DNA of 53,576 bases from Sphaerochaetaceae bacterium (GCA_024699225.1 JAILPZ010000044.1:1-53576), one strand, 5' to 3'; positions 1-7,688 are shown, counted from the first letter of the stretch. The notes: generated from the sequence alone by a model not told the origin. Made by a program: numbers and translations.

Positions 1-117
1 CACGTGTTACTCACCCGTCCGCCGCTCTCACAAGTATTGCTACCTGATCCCGCTCGACTTGCATGCTTAAAACGCGCCGCCAGCGTTCGTTCTGAGCCAG
101 GATCGAACTCTCCGTTA
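1..117 (-). rRNA. rrs: 16S ribosomal RNA, 5' end (truncated by the window edge)
   Basis: Read on the minus strand, this holds the universal bacterial 16S start (GAGTTCGATCCTGGCTCAG, the 27F region, at about 92-110) followed by AACGAACGCTGGCGGCG and the conserved GTGAGTAACACGTG near position 1. Only about the first 115 nt are present; the rest lies outside the window. The mature 5' end is placed near 115-117 by comparison with other 16S genes and is uncertain by a few bases. The 27F region has C where most bacteria have T (GAGTTCGATC), as in other spirochaetes. Confidence 0.97.
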
Positions 118-118
118 T

Positions 119-141
119 AAAAAACTCGGACCGAAGTCCGA
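119..141 (-). terminator. Terminator-shaped UUCG hairpin in the 16S leader
   Basis: On the minus strand the 6-bp arms TCGGAC (141-136) and GTCCGA (131-126) close a TTCG tetraloop and are followed by G and six T (124-119), about 3 nt before the predicted 16S 5' end. This has the form of an intrinsic terminator but sits inside an rRNA transcription unit. It may act as an attenuator overridden by rRNA antitermination, or as a processing/folding element. The structure is plain; the function is inferred. Confidence 0.6.
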
Positions 142-274
142 CTATTATCAACTTTCAATTCGTCCTGCCACTCAACTTCTTCGAACTCTGATCAATATTC
201 TTCCGTTCGTGAATTTGAATTGACTAGGAAGCCCTCATGCTTCCATATTTATTCCTCATTTCCTTCGTTAATAA

Positions 275-286
275 TGTAAAGAACTT
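275..286 (-). promoter_or_regulatory. boxA-like antitermination site in the rRNA leader
   Basis: The minus strand reads AAGTTCTTTACA, close to the bacterial boxA core GCTCTTTA. It lies about 25 nt into the predicted transcript and upstream of a terminator-shaped hairpin, where a boxA would be useful. Only the core resembles the consensus, so this is tentative. Confidence 0.4.
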
Positions 287-312
287 TATGCCGCCTTTTG
301 GCGTGCTTCATG

Positions 313-341
313 AAGGTACCACAAAGGGTATTTAGTGTCAA
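313..341 (-). promoter_or_regulatory. 16S rRNA promoter
   Basis: On the minus strand a perfect -35 TTGACA (341-336) is followed after 17 bp by a -10-like TACCTT (318-313). The DNA just upstream of the -35 (342-370) is very A/T-rich, like an UP element. Expected start of transcription is near 306, giving a leader of about 190 nt. Confidence 0.75.
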
Positions 342-495
342 CAAGAAATTTAAAAAATTTTTCTCAAAAATTATCTTTTTTCTTAATTACATACGCTTCA
401 AATAAATATTTGGTTATAAATTTTATTTGCGTTGATTCTTCTGCAAAGCTTTGGTGCTTTAAGGCGTCTATATAAGTGTAAAAGGAGGATTTTAC

Positions 496-2058
496 ATGCA
501 GTGTAATATTGTTATCTGCGGCTATATTAACAAAGGCTTTGACGGCCAGCTCGTAGGAGTTGAAGCTCAGATAAGAAGCGGCTTCCCCGGCTTTGATATA
601 ATCGGCCTTCCTGACAGCTCCATAAAAGAGAGCCGTGAGCGCATTAAAGCAGCCATGAGAAGCAGCGGCTTTAAGGTTCCGCAGCAAAGAATACTTGTAA
701 GCTTAAGTCCTGCAGGAGTACCAAAGGCAGGCTCCTCCCTGGATCTGGCTCTTGCCATGGCAATAGCCCTTGCCCGTTCTGAGAACAAGAACCCTGATGC
801 AAAAACAATTAAGATAATGCTTGCAGGAGAACTGAGACTTGACGGCAAGACGGTAAGTGCTCCATACACATACGGAGCTGTTGAATGTGCAAGAAAGGCA
901 GGATGCAACTACTGCATTATTCCCGGGGAAAAAGGAGAACATTCTTCTGATGAACATGTTCTGACCGCCGACAGTTTTCTCAGCGCCTTCAGCCATATTA
1001 CCGGGATTATTAACAACTCGGATAACGCTTTGAATTCATATGTTGCTTCCAAAAGAAAAGAAAATGTTTTATTCTCCGACATTCTTGGCTTAAGTTCAGA
1101 GAAAATGAGCCTGACATATTCAGCTGCAGGCTTTCACAGCCTCCTTGTTTTCGGACCTCCCGGAACAGGTAAGACCCTTCTCTGCTCAAGGCTTCACCGT
1201 CTGCTGCCACAACATACAAGAGAAGAACAGGAAACGCTGATTAGAATATATGGCTGTGCAGGTTTGGAAATAGAAGACCCTTCTGCTGCGGGGAGCCGGT
1301 TCATACCCCACGACTGCTCACTTGCCCAGTTTGTAGGAGGGGCCGCCTCCAAAAGCCCCGGAGAAGGAGCTCTGGCCTATGGTGGTGTAATTATCCTTGA
1401 TGAGCTGGATAAGTATTCCAAAAAGCTTATTGAGGCTGTCAAAGACACATACGACAAAGGTTATACAGCCAGTTCTAAAAGCGGAGAACTTACCGTGTAC
1501 CCTGCCCGCTTTATCATGGCCGCAAACATGAATCCGTGTCCCTGCGGTGGTCTTGGAAAGGAAGAGAAAGTCTGCACATGCTCGGCTTTGCAGATTCAGA
1601 ACCACTGGAACAAGCTCGGGAAAGCCTTTATGGAGCGCTTTGACATAAGAATTCCGGTGTCTGAACAAAACACCCTGGATCTGATAAATGAAGAGAGCCT
1701 GCCGGACTCTTATTATATAAATATTGTAGAAAGCGCCATCTCACGTCAGAAATTCAGGTTCTCCGACACACCTGAAATCAAATACAACGGTCATGTACGG
1801 CTCTACCCGTCTGCGCTGAAGAAATTTGAAAAAGAAATAGAACTTCTTAAGAAACTGGACCTTGTATATGGCGGGACACGCAACATGCTTGGAATGGTCA
1901 CGCTTGCCAGAACAATTGCTGACTGTCATGACCGGGACAGCGTTACTGAAGAAGACTTTGAAAAAGCCCTGCAGCTCAGAAGATACGGAACAGGTGACTA
2001 CTACTGGCGCAGTGTCAATTTTGATCACATAAAAATAATGAGGAATAAGGATGAATAA
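496..2058 (+). CDS. comM: ComM/YifB family AAA+ ATPase (Mg-chelatase-like)
   Basis: The 520-residue protein has the family's two-part build: an N-terminal S5/Lon-like fold (about 1-170, beginning with the typical VEAQIRSGFPGFDIIGLPD) and an AAA+ core with Walker A GPPGTGKT at 220-227 and Walker B ILDELD around D302. The NPCPCGG segment (346-352) and a later CTC make a cysteine cluster usual for the family. In naturally competent bacteria ComM is a hexameric helicase that widens recombination tracts during transformation; its role in non-competent bacteria is less clear. The start has a strong SD (AAAGGAGG at 481-488). Length matches the family (about 500-520). It diverges from the rRNA gene and overlaps the next gene by 8 nt, suggesting co-translation. 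Confidence 0.93.
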   Translation: MQCNIVICGYINKGFDGQLVGVEAQIRSGFPGFDIIGLPDSSIKESRERIKAAMRSSGFKVPQQRILVSLSPAGVPKAGSSLDLALAMAIALARSENKNPDAKTIKIMLAGELRLDGKTVSAPYTYGAVECARKAGCNYCIIPGEKGEHSSDEHVLTADSFLSAFSHITGIINNSDNALNSYVASKRKENVLFSDILGLSSEKMSLTYSAAGFHSLLVFGPPGTGKTLLCSRLHRLLPQHTREEQETLIRIYGCAGLEIEDPSAAGSRFIPHDCSLAQFVGGAASKSPGEGALAYGGVIILDELDKYSKKLIEAVKDTYDKGYTASSKSGELTVYPARFIMAANMNPCPCGGLGKEEKVCTCSALQIQNHWNKLGKAFMERFDIRIPVSEQNTLDLINEESLPDSYYINIVESAISRQKFRFSDTPEIKYNGHVRLYPSALKKFEKEIELLKKLDLVYGGTRNMLGMVTLARTIADCHDRDSVTEEDFEKALQLRRYGTGDYYWRSVNFDHIKIMRNKDE

Positions 2059-2434
2059 AAAAGATAAACTTCTGAGAATAGAAGAGCGCCTTAAGGCCAA
2101 GGGAATAAAATATTTTTCAGATCCTGTATTCAAATGTCAGAAGCTTGACAGGATAATCGGGCCGGACTTCTGCGTAATAAACAAGATTACCGGAGAACAG
2201 TTTCTATGGCTTCATTTCATAGACATGAACAATCAGGACTATGTTGAGACGGTTTTTATGCCTAAGTTCAAAGAGTATAACAGCCTTGGGTTTATTATGG
2301 GTGTAAACATGATAGTTACCTGTGAAACAGAGGAGGAACCGATTGAAGTATCAGAGATAGATGAAACTATAAGGAGGTATCTTCTTACTGAAAGCAAGGA
2401 GGAACGTTCAGTGCTGTCTCTTGGGCAGGCTTGA
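2051..2434 (+). CDS. Hypothetical protein, translationally coupled to comM
   Basis: A 127-residue protein I do not recognise. It starts inside the last codons of comM (ATG at 2051, comM stop at 2056-2058), with AGGAATAAGG just upstream serving as SD. It begins with a basic helix-like stretch and continues with alternating hydrophobic segments that suggest a small alpha/beta cytoplasmic protein, then an acidic patch (ETEEEPIEVSEIDE, about 97-110). No signal peptide or membrane segment is visible. The 3' end overlaps the convergent EamA gene by 27 nt. The coupling suggests expression with ComM; the function is unknown. Confidence 0.7.
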   Translation: MNKKDKLLRIEERLKAKGIKYFSDPVFKCQKLDRIIGPDFCVINKITGEQFLWLHFIDMNNQDYVETVFMPKFKEYNSLGFIMGVNMIVTCETEEEPIEVSEIDETIRRYLLTESKEERSVLSLGQA

Positions 2435-3280
2435 AAGAATAACTGCTAAAAAGAGGAGAAGACAGCCTGAAAGTTCACGGCCGCTCATGCGTTCACCAAG
2501 AAACAGGGCACTTCCGAGGGCAGCCCAAGCACTTTCAAGACACATAACCAGAGAAGCCTTCTCTGCTTTAACATACTTCTGTCCTATAGCCTGAAGCGTA
2601 TAAGCTATTCCGCACGAGAAAATACCTGCATACAAAATGGAAATTAAGGCGTCATTTACCATTGAGAAATGAAACTCCTCAAATAGAACTCCACAAATCA
2701 GACAGATTATTCCGCCGCTGAGCATCTGAAAAGCAGAAAGGTCTACACCTGAAACACTCTTTACACCAAAGTTTACTGCCATAATCTGAAAGGCAAAGAG
2801 AACAGCGCAGATGAAAATCATAATATCGCCCTTGTTTATGGCACTTTCATTGTTCACGGATATAAGGAAGGCTCCGGCAAGGCCTATAGCTGCATGAAAC
2901 CATGCACTGAGTTCCGGTTTGTCCTTGGTAAAGATTCCGAAAAGGGGCACAAACAGAATGTAGAGAGCTGTTATAAAAGCACCCTTACCTGCTGTTGTAT
3001 ATGAGAGCCCTGCCTGCTGGAATACACATGCAGATGAAAGAAAAACACCGCACAAAAGGCCTCTTAAGGAGAGGTCCTTGAGGTAACTTTTTCTTACTTT
3101 CATGTTTCTTTTTATTGAAGGAAGACAGAAAGGAAGAAGAATCAGAAAGCCCATAATCATTCTGATTCCATTGAACATAAACGGACCTATAAACTGAGCT
3201 GCATGGCTTTGAAAAACAAAAGTCATACCCCAGATAAGAGAAGTCAGAAGTAAAAGTCCGATAGCATTTTTTTCTTTCAT
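2408..3280 (-). CDS. EamA/DMT-family transporter (10 TM)
   Basis: The 290-residue, highly hydrophobic protein has the drug/metabolite transporter layout: two repeated EamA halves of five membrane segments each, beginning with LLLLTSLIWGMTFVFQ and repeated near GDIMIFICAVLFAFQIMAVNF. The second half has the family-typical AEKASLVMCLESAWAALGSALFLGERMS (glutamate and GER near the end). Such proteins export amino acids, nucleobases or metabolites from the inner membrane; the substrate cannot be told here. The ATG at 3280 has no SD. A -10-like TAACAT ends 8 nt before the ATG, so the mRNA may be leaderless. It lies downstream of the ABC importer operon on the same strand but after that operon's terminator. 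Confidence 0.9.
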   Translation of the reverse strand: MKEKNAIGLLLLTSLIWGMTFVFQSHAAQFIGPFMFNGIRMIMGFLILLPFCLPSIKRNMKVRKSYLKDLSLRGLLCGVFLSSACVFQQAGLSYTTAGKGAFITALYILFVPLFGIFTKDKPELSAWFHAAIGLAGAFLISVNNESAINKGDIMIFICAVLFAFQIMAVNFGVKSVSGVDLSAFQMLSGGIICLICGVLFEEFHFSMVNDALISILYAGIFSCGIAYTLQAIGQKYVKAEKASLVMCLESAWAALGSALFLGERMSGRELSGCLLLFLAVILSSLPKRQH

Positions 3281-3288
3281 GGACGCTC

Positions 3289-3318
3289 ATGTTACAAAAA
3301 AAGGGAGCTGTCTGCCAA
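3289..3318 (-). promoter_or_regulatory. Candidate promoter of the EamA gene inside the upstream terminator
   Basis: Minus strand: TTGGCA (3318-3313), 18 bp, TAACAT (3294-3289), then 8 nt to the ATG at 3280. The -35 lies in the loop of the preceding gene's terminator hairpin. With no SD present this would give a nearly leaderless transcript. The -10 matches consensus at only four of six positions. Confidence 0.4.
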
Positions 3319-3328
3319 CAACTCCCTT
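3295..3328 (-). terminator. Intrinsic terminator of the ABC importer operon
   Basis: On the minus strand the 10-nt arms AAGGGAGTTG (3328-3319) and CAGCTCCCTT (3310-3301) pair with one G-T wobble around an 8-nt loop. The run of seven T (3302-3296) follows directly, 18 nt after the ATPase gene stop. Confidence 0.9.
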
Positions 3329-3346
3329 AGTGATTTTTTTTAAGAC

Positions 3347-4420
3347 TTAAAGAACATGTACTGATTCCGGTTCAAATACCAGACGGCACTTTTCACCAAC
3401 TTCAAAGATTCTCTTGTTCTTCGGGTTGTGTTCCTCAAGCTTAACAAGAGTATTACCAAGTCTTACATGGTAGTTCTGATATGAACCCATAAAGCGTGAA
3501 AGTTCAACTGTACAAGGTACTCCGCCTCTTGTGCTCAGTGTTGCAGCTTCAGGTCTGAGAACAACAGTGTATTCCTTTCCGTCCTTCATGCCCTTGTCGT
3601 AGGTAACCTTCACAGGAACTCCGTCAACTTCAATCATGGCAACCTTATCATCGTGCTCAATCATCTTTCCCTTAAGGAAGTTTGCTTCACCAATAAAGTC
3701 TGCTACAAACTCGCTGTTCGGATGATAGTAAATCTCATGAGGTGTACCCATCTGGGCAACAACACCCTTGTTCATAATGATAATCTTGTCAGAGATAGCC
3801 ATAGCCTCACTCTGGTCATGGGTAACATAGACAGCTGTAATACCAACTTCCTGCTGAATTCTTCTGATCTCAGTTCTCATTGAAACACGGAGCTTTGCAT
3901 CCAGGTTTGACAGAGGTTCGTCAAACAGAAGGACAGACGGTTCAATAACAAGAGCTCTTGCAAGAGCAACACGCTGCTGCTGACCACCGGAAAGCTGGTT
4001 TGTCATTCTGGCTTCCATTCCGCTGAGCTCAACAAGCTTGAGAATTTTTGTAACTCTTTCCTGAATCTCATCTTTAGGAACTTTTCTGAGTTTCAGTCCG
4101 TAAGCTACGTTGTCAAAAATGTTGTAATGAGGAAGAAGTGCGTAGCTCTGGAAAACCATGGCAGTATCACGCTTATTCGGTGTAAGTTCGTTGATAGCCT
4201 CATTTCCGAGGTAGATTTCACCCTCATCAGGACTTTCAAAACCTGCAATCATTCTGAGTGTAGTTGTTTTACCACATCCGGAAGGACCAAGTAAGGTTAC
4301 AAAGCTGCCCGGCTCAATTTCCAGGGAAGTATCTTTTACAGCATAGAAGTCCTTACCTGTTTTCGGGTCCTTGTAGATTTTTGATATATGATCAAGTTTA
4401 ATTCCTTTTTTCTCTTTCAT
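3347..4420 (-). CDS. ABC transporter ATP-binding protein, FbpC/AfuC/PotA type
   Basis: The ATPase of the importer encoded at 3347-7328. The 357 residues contain Walker A GPSGCGKT (45-52), Q-loop Q91, signature LSGGQQQR (143-150), Walker B LLFDEP (D167, E168) and the H-loop in VTHDQSEA. A C-terminal TOBE-type regulatory domain covers about 240-357. This is the MalK/PotA/FbpC subfamily, which pairs with Fe(III), polyamine, phosphonate or sugar-phosphate importers. It works at the inner face of the cytoplasmic membrane as a dimer on the fused permease. SD AAGGAGG lies upstream of the ATG, and the gap to the permease stop is only 4 nt. The name should follow the binding protein, whose ligand is uncertain. 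Confidence 0.93.
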   Translation of the reverse strand: MKEKKGIKLDHISKIYKDPKTGKDFYAVKDTSLEIEPGSFVTLLGPSGCGKTTTLRMIAGFESPDEGEIYLGNEAINELTPNKRDTAMVFQSYALLPHYNIFDNVAYGLKLRKVPKDEIQERVTKILKLVELSGMEARMTNQLSGGQQQRVALARALVIEPSVLLFDEPLSNLDAKLRVSMRTEIRRIQQEVGITAVYVTHDQSEAMAISDKIIIMNKGVVAQMGTPHEIYYHPNSEFVADFIGEANFLKGKMIEHDDKVAMIEVDGVPVKVTYDKGMKDGKEYTVVLRPEAATLSTRGGVPCTVELSRFMGSYQNYHVRLGNTLVKLEEHNPKNKRIFEVGEKCRLVFEPESVHVL

Positions 4421-4424
4421 GGGA

Positions 4425-6137
4425 TTATATTTCCTCCTTGAATTTGCGGCTTGTACCGAAGTGTTTGATAAACAGGTTCATAAGGGCAACTGCCGTGTAT
4501 GTAACAACAATAAGGAGTGTTGCGAATGCACAGGCAAGACCATAAGAGCCCTTCTCTGCAAATTCGTTGATCTGGACAGTAATAAGCAGGAACTGCGGAG
4601 TGACCAGAAGAATAATTGCAGAAATAGCAGTAATGCTTCTTACAAATGCCGTTACAAGGCCACTTAGGAACGAATCCTTAATCAGCGGCAGAGTGACAGT
4701 TGTAAATACCTTCATGGAATTGGCTCCCATGTCGTAAGCACTCTCCTCAATTGACTTATCAATCTGTCTGAGGGCTGCTATACCACTTCTTGTACCTGTA
4801 GGAAGTGAACGGACAATAAAGACTATAACAAGTATTGCTCCTGTTCCGTAAAGTCCCTGCATGAATCCTGTATGGAATACACCGCCTGCAAAGCCTCTTA
4901 TGTATCCGACACCGAGAACGGTTCCGGGAACAGCCATGGCAAGCATGGATACAGCTTCAATGAAGCCCTTACCTTTAAACTTACGCTTAACAACAAGATA
5001 AGAGATTATCATTGACAGAAGTGCGGTGATAGGAGCTGAAATGACAGACAGGACAAATGAGTCCTTAAATGCCTTAAAGCCCTTGTACCTTGTAAAGATT
5101 AACTTGAACCACTTTGTTGTGAACGGGAAGAACTTGTAACCCCATGTCGGGAACAGAGCTCCGATAGGAACACAGATGTACATGATAATTACAAACAGAG
5201 CCATGGCACTGCAGAGGATTGTAAGAGGAATTCTTACGCTCTTATCCTCAATGAGCATTCTCTGTCTGGAAGCCTTACCTGTAAGGGTTGCTGTAGACTT
5301 GGCCTCAAGGTAGTACTTCTGAACTGCAAACATTACAAGTGTGATACAGAGAAGAACAACAGCCATGGCTGCAGCACCGGCCTTATCATAGGCACCTGTA
5401 ATCTGCAAATAGATTGTTGTAGCAAGTGTATCGTAGCTTCCACCAATAATCATCGGGTTTGCAAAGTCGGCAATTGATTCAATAAATGTTACCAGAAATG
5501 CATTTCCAATACCGGGGAGAAGAAGCGGAAGTGTAACTGAAGTGAAAACCTTTGAACGGCTTGCACCCATGTCTCTTGCTGCCTCTTCAAGTGAAGGATC
5601 GATATTTTTCAGAAGTCCCCTGAACATCATGTAACAGACGGGGAAGAATGTCATGGACTGTACAATTGTAATACCCCAGAAGCCGTAAACACTGTTGTCG
5701 AATATGCCAAGAAGGTATCTGGTAATAATACCGGCCTTACCAAAAAGCATAATCATGGAAAGTGAAAGTACGAACGGCGGGGAGACAACCGGTAAAAGAG
5801 AAACAATCTTAAACAGGCCGCCCATGAACTTGTTTGAACGCACATATACTTCTACATAGGCAAACAGAAGTCCGACTGCAGTAGAAAGTATACCTACAAG
5901 AAAACCAACCTTCAGAGTGTTTGTAATGGCAGTTTTAAATGTAGGAATCTTGAAAATCCTCTTGAAGACATCAAATGTTAAACCTGTATCGGTTATAAAG
6001 CTGTCCACAAGAAGAATTGCAAGAGGATATAGAATAAATAATGTCAGAAAAGCTATAAGGACCACTATGGTAGTAACCATAATCGGGTCAGCCATAAGCT
6101 TTTTTCTGTCAAGACTAGCACCTTGTCTGGTAGCCAT
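4425..6137 (-). CDS. ABC transporter permease, fused double domain (FbpB/AfuB type)
   Basis: A 570-residue membrane protein with two BPD_transp_1 permease halves in one chain, about 12 membrane helices. Each half carries an EAA loop that contacts the ATPase: EEAARDMGASRSKVFTSVTLPLLLPG in the first half and EESAYDMGANSMKVFTTVTLPLIKD in the second. Single-chain double permeases are typical of Fe(III)/AfuB-type importers. Two ATGs lie in tandem: the first (6140) is only 2 nt from the SD GGAGG (6143-6147), while the second (6137) has the better 5-nt spacing, so I chose 6137. A strong terminator separates it from the binding protein gene, so expression probably depends on read-through. Confidence 0.92.
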   Translation of the reverse strand: MATRQGASLDRKKLMADPIMVTTIVVLIAFLTLFILYPLAILLVDSFITDTGLTFDVFKRIFKIPTFKTAITNTLKVGFLVGILSTAVGLLFAYVEVYVRSNKFMGGLFKIVSLLPVVSPPFVLSLSMIMLFGKAGIITRYLLGIFDNSVYGFWGITIVQSMTFFPVCYMMFRGLLKNIDPSLEEAARDMGASRSKVFTSVTLPLLLPGIGNAFLVTFIESIADFANPMIIGGSYDTLATTIYLQITGAYDKAGAAAMAVVLLCITLVMFAVQKYYLEAKSTATLTGKASRQRMLIEDKSVRIPLTILCSAMALFVIIMYICVPIGALFPTWGYKFFPFTTKWFKLIFTRYKGFKAFKDSFVLSVISAPITALLSMIISYLVVKRKFKGKGFIEAVSMLAMAVPGTVLGVGYIRGFAGGVFHTGFMQGLYGTGAILVIVFIVRSLPTGTRSGIAALRQIDKSIEESAYDMGANSMKVFTTVTLPLIKDSFLSGLVTAFVRSITAISAIILLVTPQFLLITVQINEFAEKGSYGLACAFATLLIVVTYTAVALMNLFIKHFGTSRKFKEEI

Positions 6138-6157
6138 CATTACCTCCGTAACTAATT

Positions 6158-6192
6158 AAAAATTAAGGGACAGTGCATGCACCATCCCTTAA
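6158..6192 (-). terminator. Intercistronic terminator between binding protein and permease
   Basis: Minus strand: 15-nt arms TTAAGGGATGGTGCA (6192-6178) and TGCACTGTCCCTTAA (6177-6163) form a near-perfect stem with two G-T wobbles (the central pairs open into a tight loop), followed by TTTTT (6162-6158). It lies 18 nt after the binding protein stop and 21 nt before the permease start. It probably makes the binding protein far more abundant than the membrane parts. Confidence 0.88.
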
Positions 6193-6209
6193 ATTCGAAT
6201 ACTTAAAGA

Positions 6210-7328
6210 TTACTTAACCTGGAATCTTGATGTATCTCCTGTAGCTGCACCGCTTGCTGCGAGAGCTTCCATAACTTCAGCAACATATGTCTTAATGTTG
6301 TTTGTTGCATCCTCGAAGTCATAATCAATGACGTTTGAAGGATCAAGACCGAAGTCATAAGCCTCCTTGGGCTGTTCAGCGTTGTCAATTACGAGGAACT
6401 GATAAGAACCGTTTTCCTTAGCAAGGTTTACACAATCCGGTGAAAGAGCATATTCAATCCAGAGCTTTGCTGCATTCGGATGCTTAGCTCCCTTGAAGAT
6501 AGCTGTTGCACCAATTTCGCATGTTGTTCCGCTTGAAGGAATTACGAGACTGATATTGCTGTATCCATTGTCAACAATCTGGTGGATACCATCATGGAGG
6601 AATCCGATACCAATAACACACTCGCCTGTTCCAACGTTCTTAGACGGACCGGAACCTGACTTTGTATAAACTTCAATATTCTTATCCAGGTCTACGAGGA
6701 ACTTGATACCTTTGTCATGACCATACTTCTGGATAACTGTGTTAATAACAAGCTTTGCTGTTCCTGCTGTGTTGTAGTTTGAGAGCCATATAAGTCCGTT
6801 GTACTCGGGCTTAAGAAGATCCGGAAAATCTTTTGGAGCTTCAAGACCAAGTCTTGCAAGTTCGTCTGTATTTACCATAAATCCGAGAAGACCGGTGTAT
6901 ATTCCATACCAGAGATTATCCTTATGCTTGTAGTTTGCACTCAGAAGATGTGATGCATTCTTTGCTGCGTATGCTTCGAGGAAGCCTTCTTTTGCAAGAA
7001 CATTGTACGGGTCTGTTGTGCCGCCGAAGAATACGTCAGCTGACGGATTACCGTTTTCTTCTTCAATCTTAGCCTGGACCTCACCTGTTGAAAGGCGCTG
7101 GTAGCTTACTTTAATTCCAAAGAGGGATTCAAAGTTTGCACATGCGGCACTAAGATACTCTTCTTCACATGAACCATAAACAACAAGTTCACCTTCAGTC
7201 TGAGCTGCTTTAACAAGAGCAGAATCATATCCTGCTACTGTTGTTGTTGCTGCCTCTTCCTTAGCACCTTTAGCGAATACGCCAAATGCGCAAAAAGCAA
7301 CAAGAAGAACTACTAAAAGTTTTTTCAT
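6210..7328 (-). CDS. ABC transporter periplasmic binding protein (FbpA/AfuA family)
   Basis: A 372-residue type II periplasmic binding protein. It begins with a signal peptide (MKK, a hydrophobic core to about residue 17, and likely cleavage after VFA, residue 19). The GELVVYGS start and SADVFFGG box are typical of the Fe(III)/sugar-phosphate/phosphonate SBP family. The tandem Tyr-Tyr that binds iron in classical FbpA is not visible, so Fe(III) is only one option; AfuA-type hexose-phosphate or 2-aminoethylphosphonate binding are others. A cysteine in the signal core (VAFC) is a poor lipobox because Phe precedes it. SD AGGAGGAG is strong. It is first in the operon, with its own promoter and a terminator behind it. 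Confidence 0.9.
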   Translation of the reverse strand: MKKLLVVLLVAFCAFGVFAKGAKEEAATTTVAGYDSALVKAAQTEGELVVYGSCEEEYLSAACANFESLFGIKVSYQRLSTGEVQAKIEEENGNPSADVFFGGTTDPYNVLAKEGFLEAYAAKNASHLLSANYKHKDNLWYGIYTGLLGFMVNTDELARLGLEAPKDFPDLLKPEYNGLIWLSNYNTAGTAKLVINTVIQKYGHDKGIKFLVDLDKNIEVYTKSGSGPSKNVGTGECVIGIGFLHDGIHQIVDNGYSNISLVIPSSGTTCEIGATAIFKGAKHPNAAKLWIEYALSPDCVNLAKENGSYQFLVIDNAEQPKEAYDFGLDPSNVIDYDFEDATNNIKTYVAEVMEALAASGAATGDTSRFQVK

Positions 7329-7346
7329 AAACTCCTCCTATAGAGC

Positions 7347-7363
7347 CATGGCAAAAAGCCATT
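7347..7363 (-). other. Small hairpin in the binding-protein mRNA leader
   Basis: The minus strand has AATGGC, a run of T, then GCCAT(G), a short hairpin just before the SD of the binding protein gene. It could modulate translation or mRNA stability. It is weak and may be incidental. Confidence 0.3.
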
Positions 7364-7379
7364 ATGTTTTCTATTCATT

Positions 7380-7408
7380 AGGATACCCCCGTATTTTTGA
7401 ATTCGCAA
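7380..7408 (-). promoter_or_regulatory. Promoter of the ABC importer operon
   Basis: Minus strand: TTGCGA (7408-7403), 17 bp, TATCCT (7385-7380). The predicted start is near 7373, giving a leader of about 45 nt that ends in the strong SD. It is back-to-back with the tRNA promoter at 7428-7456. Confidence 0.6.
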
Positions 7409-7427
7409 CAAAAAATCTGAAGACTTG

Positions 7428-7456
7428 TTGACATGAAAAGCTAGTTTTGCTAATCT
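7428..7456 (+). promoter_or_regulatory. Promoter of the tRNA-Lys/tRNA-Glu unit
   Basis: A perfect -35 TTGACA (7428-7433), 17 bp, and TAATCT (7451-7456). Transcription should start near 7463, 13 nt before tRNA-Lys. Confidence 0.85.
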
Positions 7457-7475
7457 CCCATTGGTTGAATACTTA

Positions 7476-7548
7476 GGGCCAATAGCTCAGTAGGTAGAGC
7501 AACGCCCTTTTAAGGCGTGGGTCGTTGGTTCGAACCCAACTTGGCTCA
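7476..7548 (+). tRNA. tRNA-Lys (anticodon TTT)
   Basis: A full cloverleaf can be drawn: acceptor GGGCCAA/TTGGCTC with one G-T pair, D stem GCTC/GAGC, anticodon stem ACGCC/GGCGT with loop CTTTTAA (anticodon TTT), T stem GTTGG/CCAAC with loop TTCGAAC, discriminator A. CCA is not encoded. It is 73 nt long. Confidence 0.97.
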
Positions 7549-7570
7549 TAAGGCTTTAAATCAACTATTT

Positions 7571-7642
7571 GTCCCTTTCGTCTAGTGGTTAGGACAACGG
7601 GTTTTCATCCCGTCAACACCAGTTCGATCCTGGTAGGGGATG
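7571..7642 (+). tRNA. tRNA-Glu (anticodon TTC)
   Basis: Cloverleaf with acceptor GTCCCTT/AGGGGAT (two G-T pairs, including G1-T72), anticodon stem ACGGG/CCCGT with loop TTTTCAT (anticodon TTC), T stem ACCAG/CTGGT with loop TTCGATC, discriminator G. CCA is not encoded. It lies 22 nt after tRNA-Lys, clearly co-transcribed. Confidence 0.96.
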
Positions 7643-7650
7643 TTTTAAAA

Positions 7651-7680
7651 GGCTGAAACACAAGTTTCAGTCTTTTTTTT
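7651..7680 (+). terminator. Terminator of the tRNA unit
   Basis: 9-bp arms GGCTGAAAC (7651-7659) and GTTTCAGTC (7664-7672, one G-T pair) around a short ACAA loop, followed by eight T (7673-7680), 8 nt after tRNA-Glu. Confidence 0.93.
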
Positions 7681-7688
7681 GCGTTTAA

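Larger units (their letters stand above)
118..312 (-). other. 16S rRNA leader (pre-rRNA spacer)
   Basis: About 190 nt of transcribed leader between the predicted promoter and 16S, with no coding potential. Visible elements on the minus strand are a boxA-like GTTCTTTA at 277-284, which could load NusB/S10 antitermination factors; a hairpin with 6-bp arms GGAAGC/GCTTCC at 227-244; and a strong UUCG-loop hairpin with a T-run right before 16S, listed separately. Together with the comM upstream region this is the longest stretch without a protein gene in the window. Confidence 0.7.

Noticed and set aside
567-1668. Long open frames on the strand opposite comM
   Set aside because: They lack SDs and recognisable protein patterns and mirror the codon use of comM.
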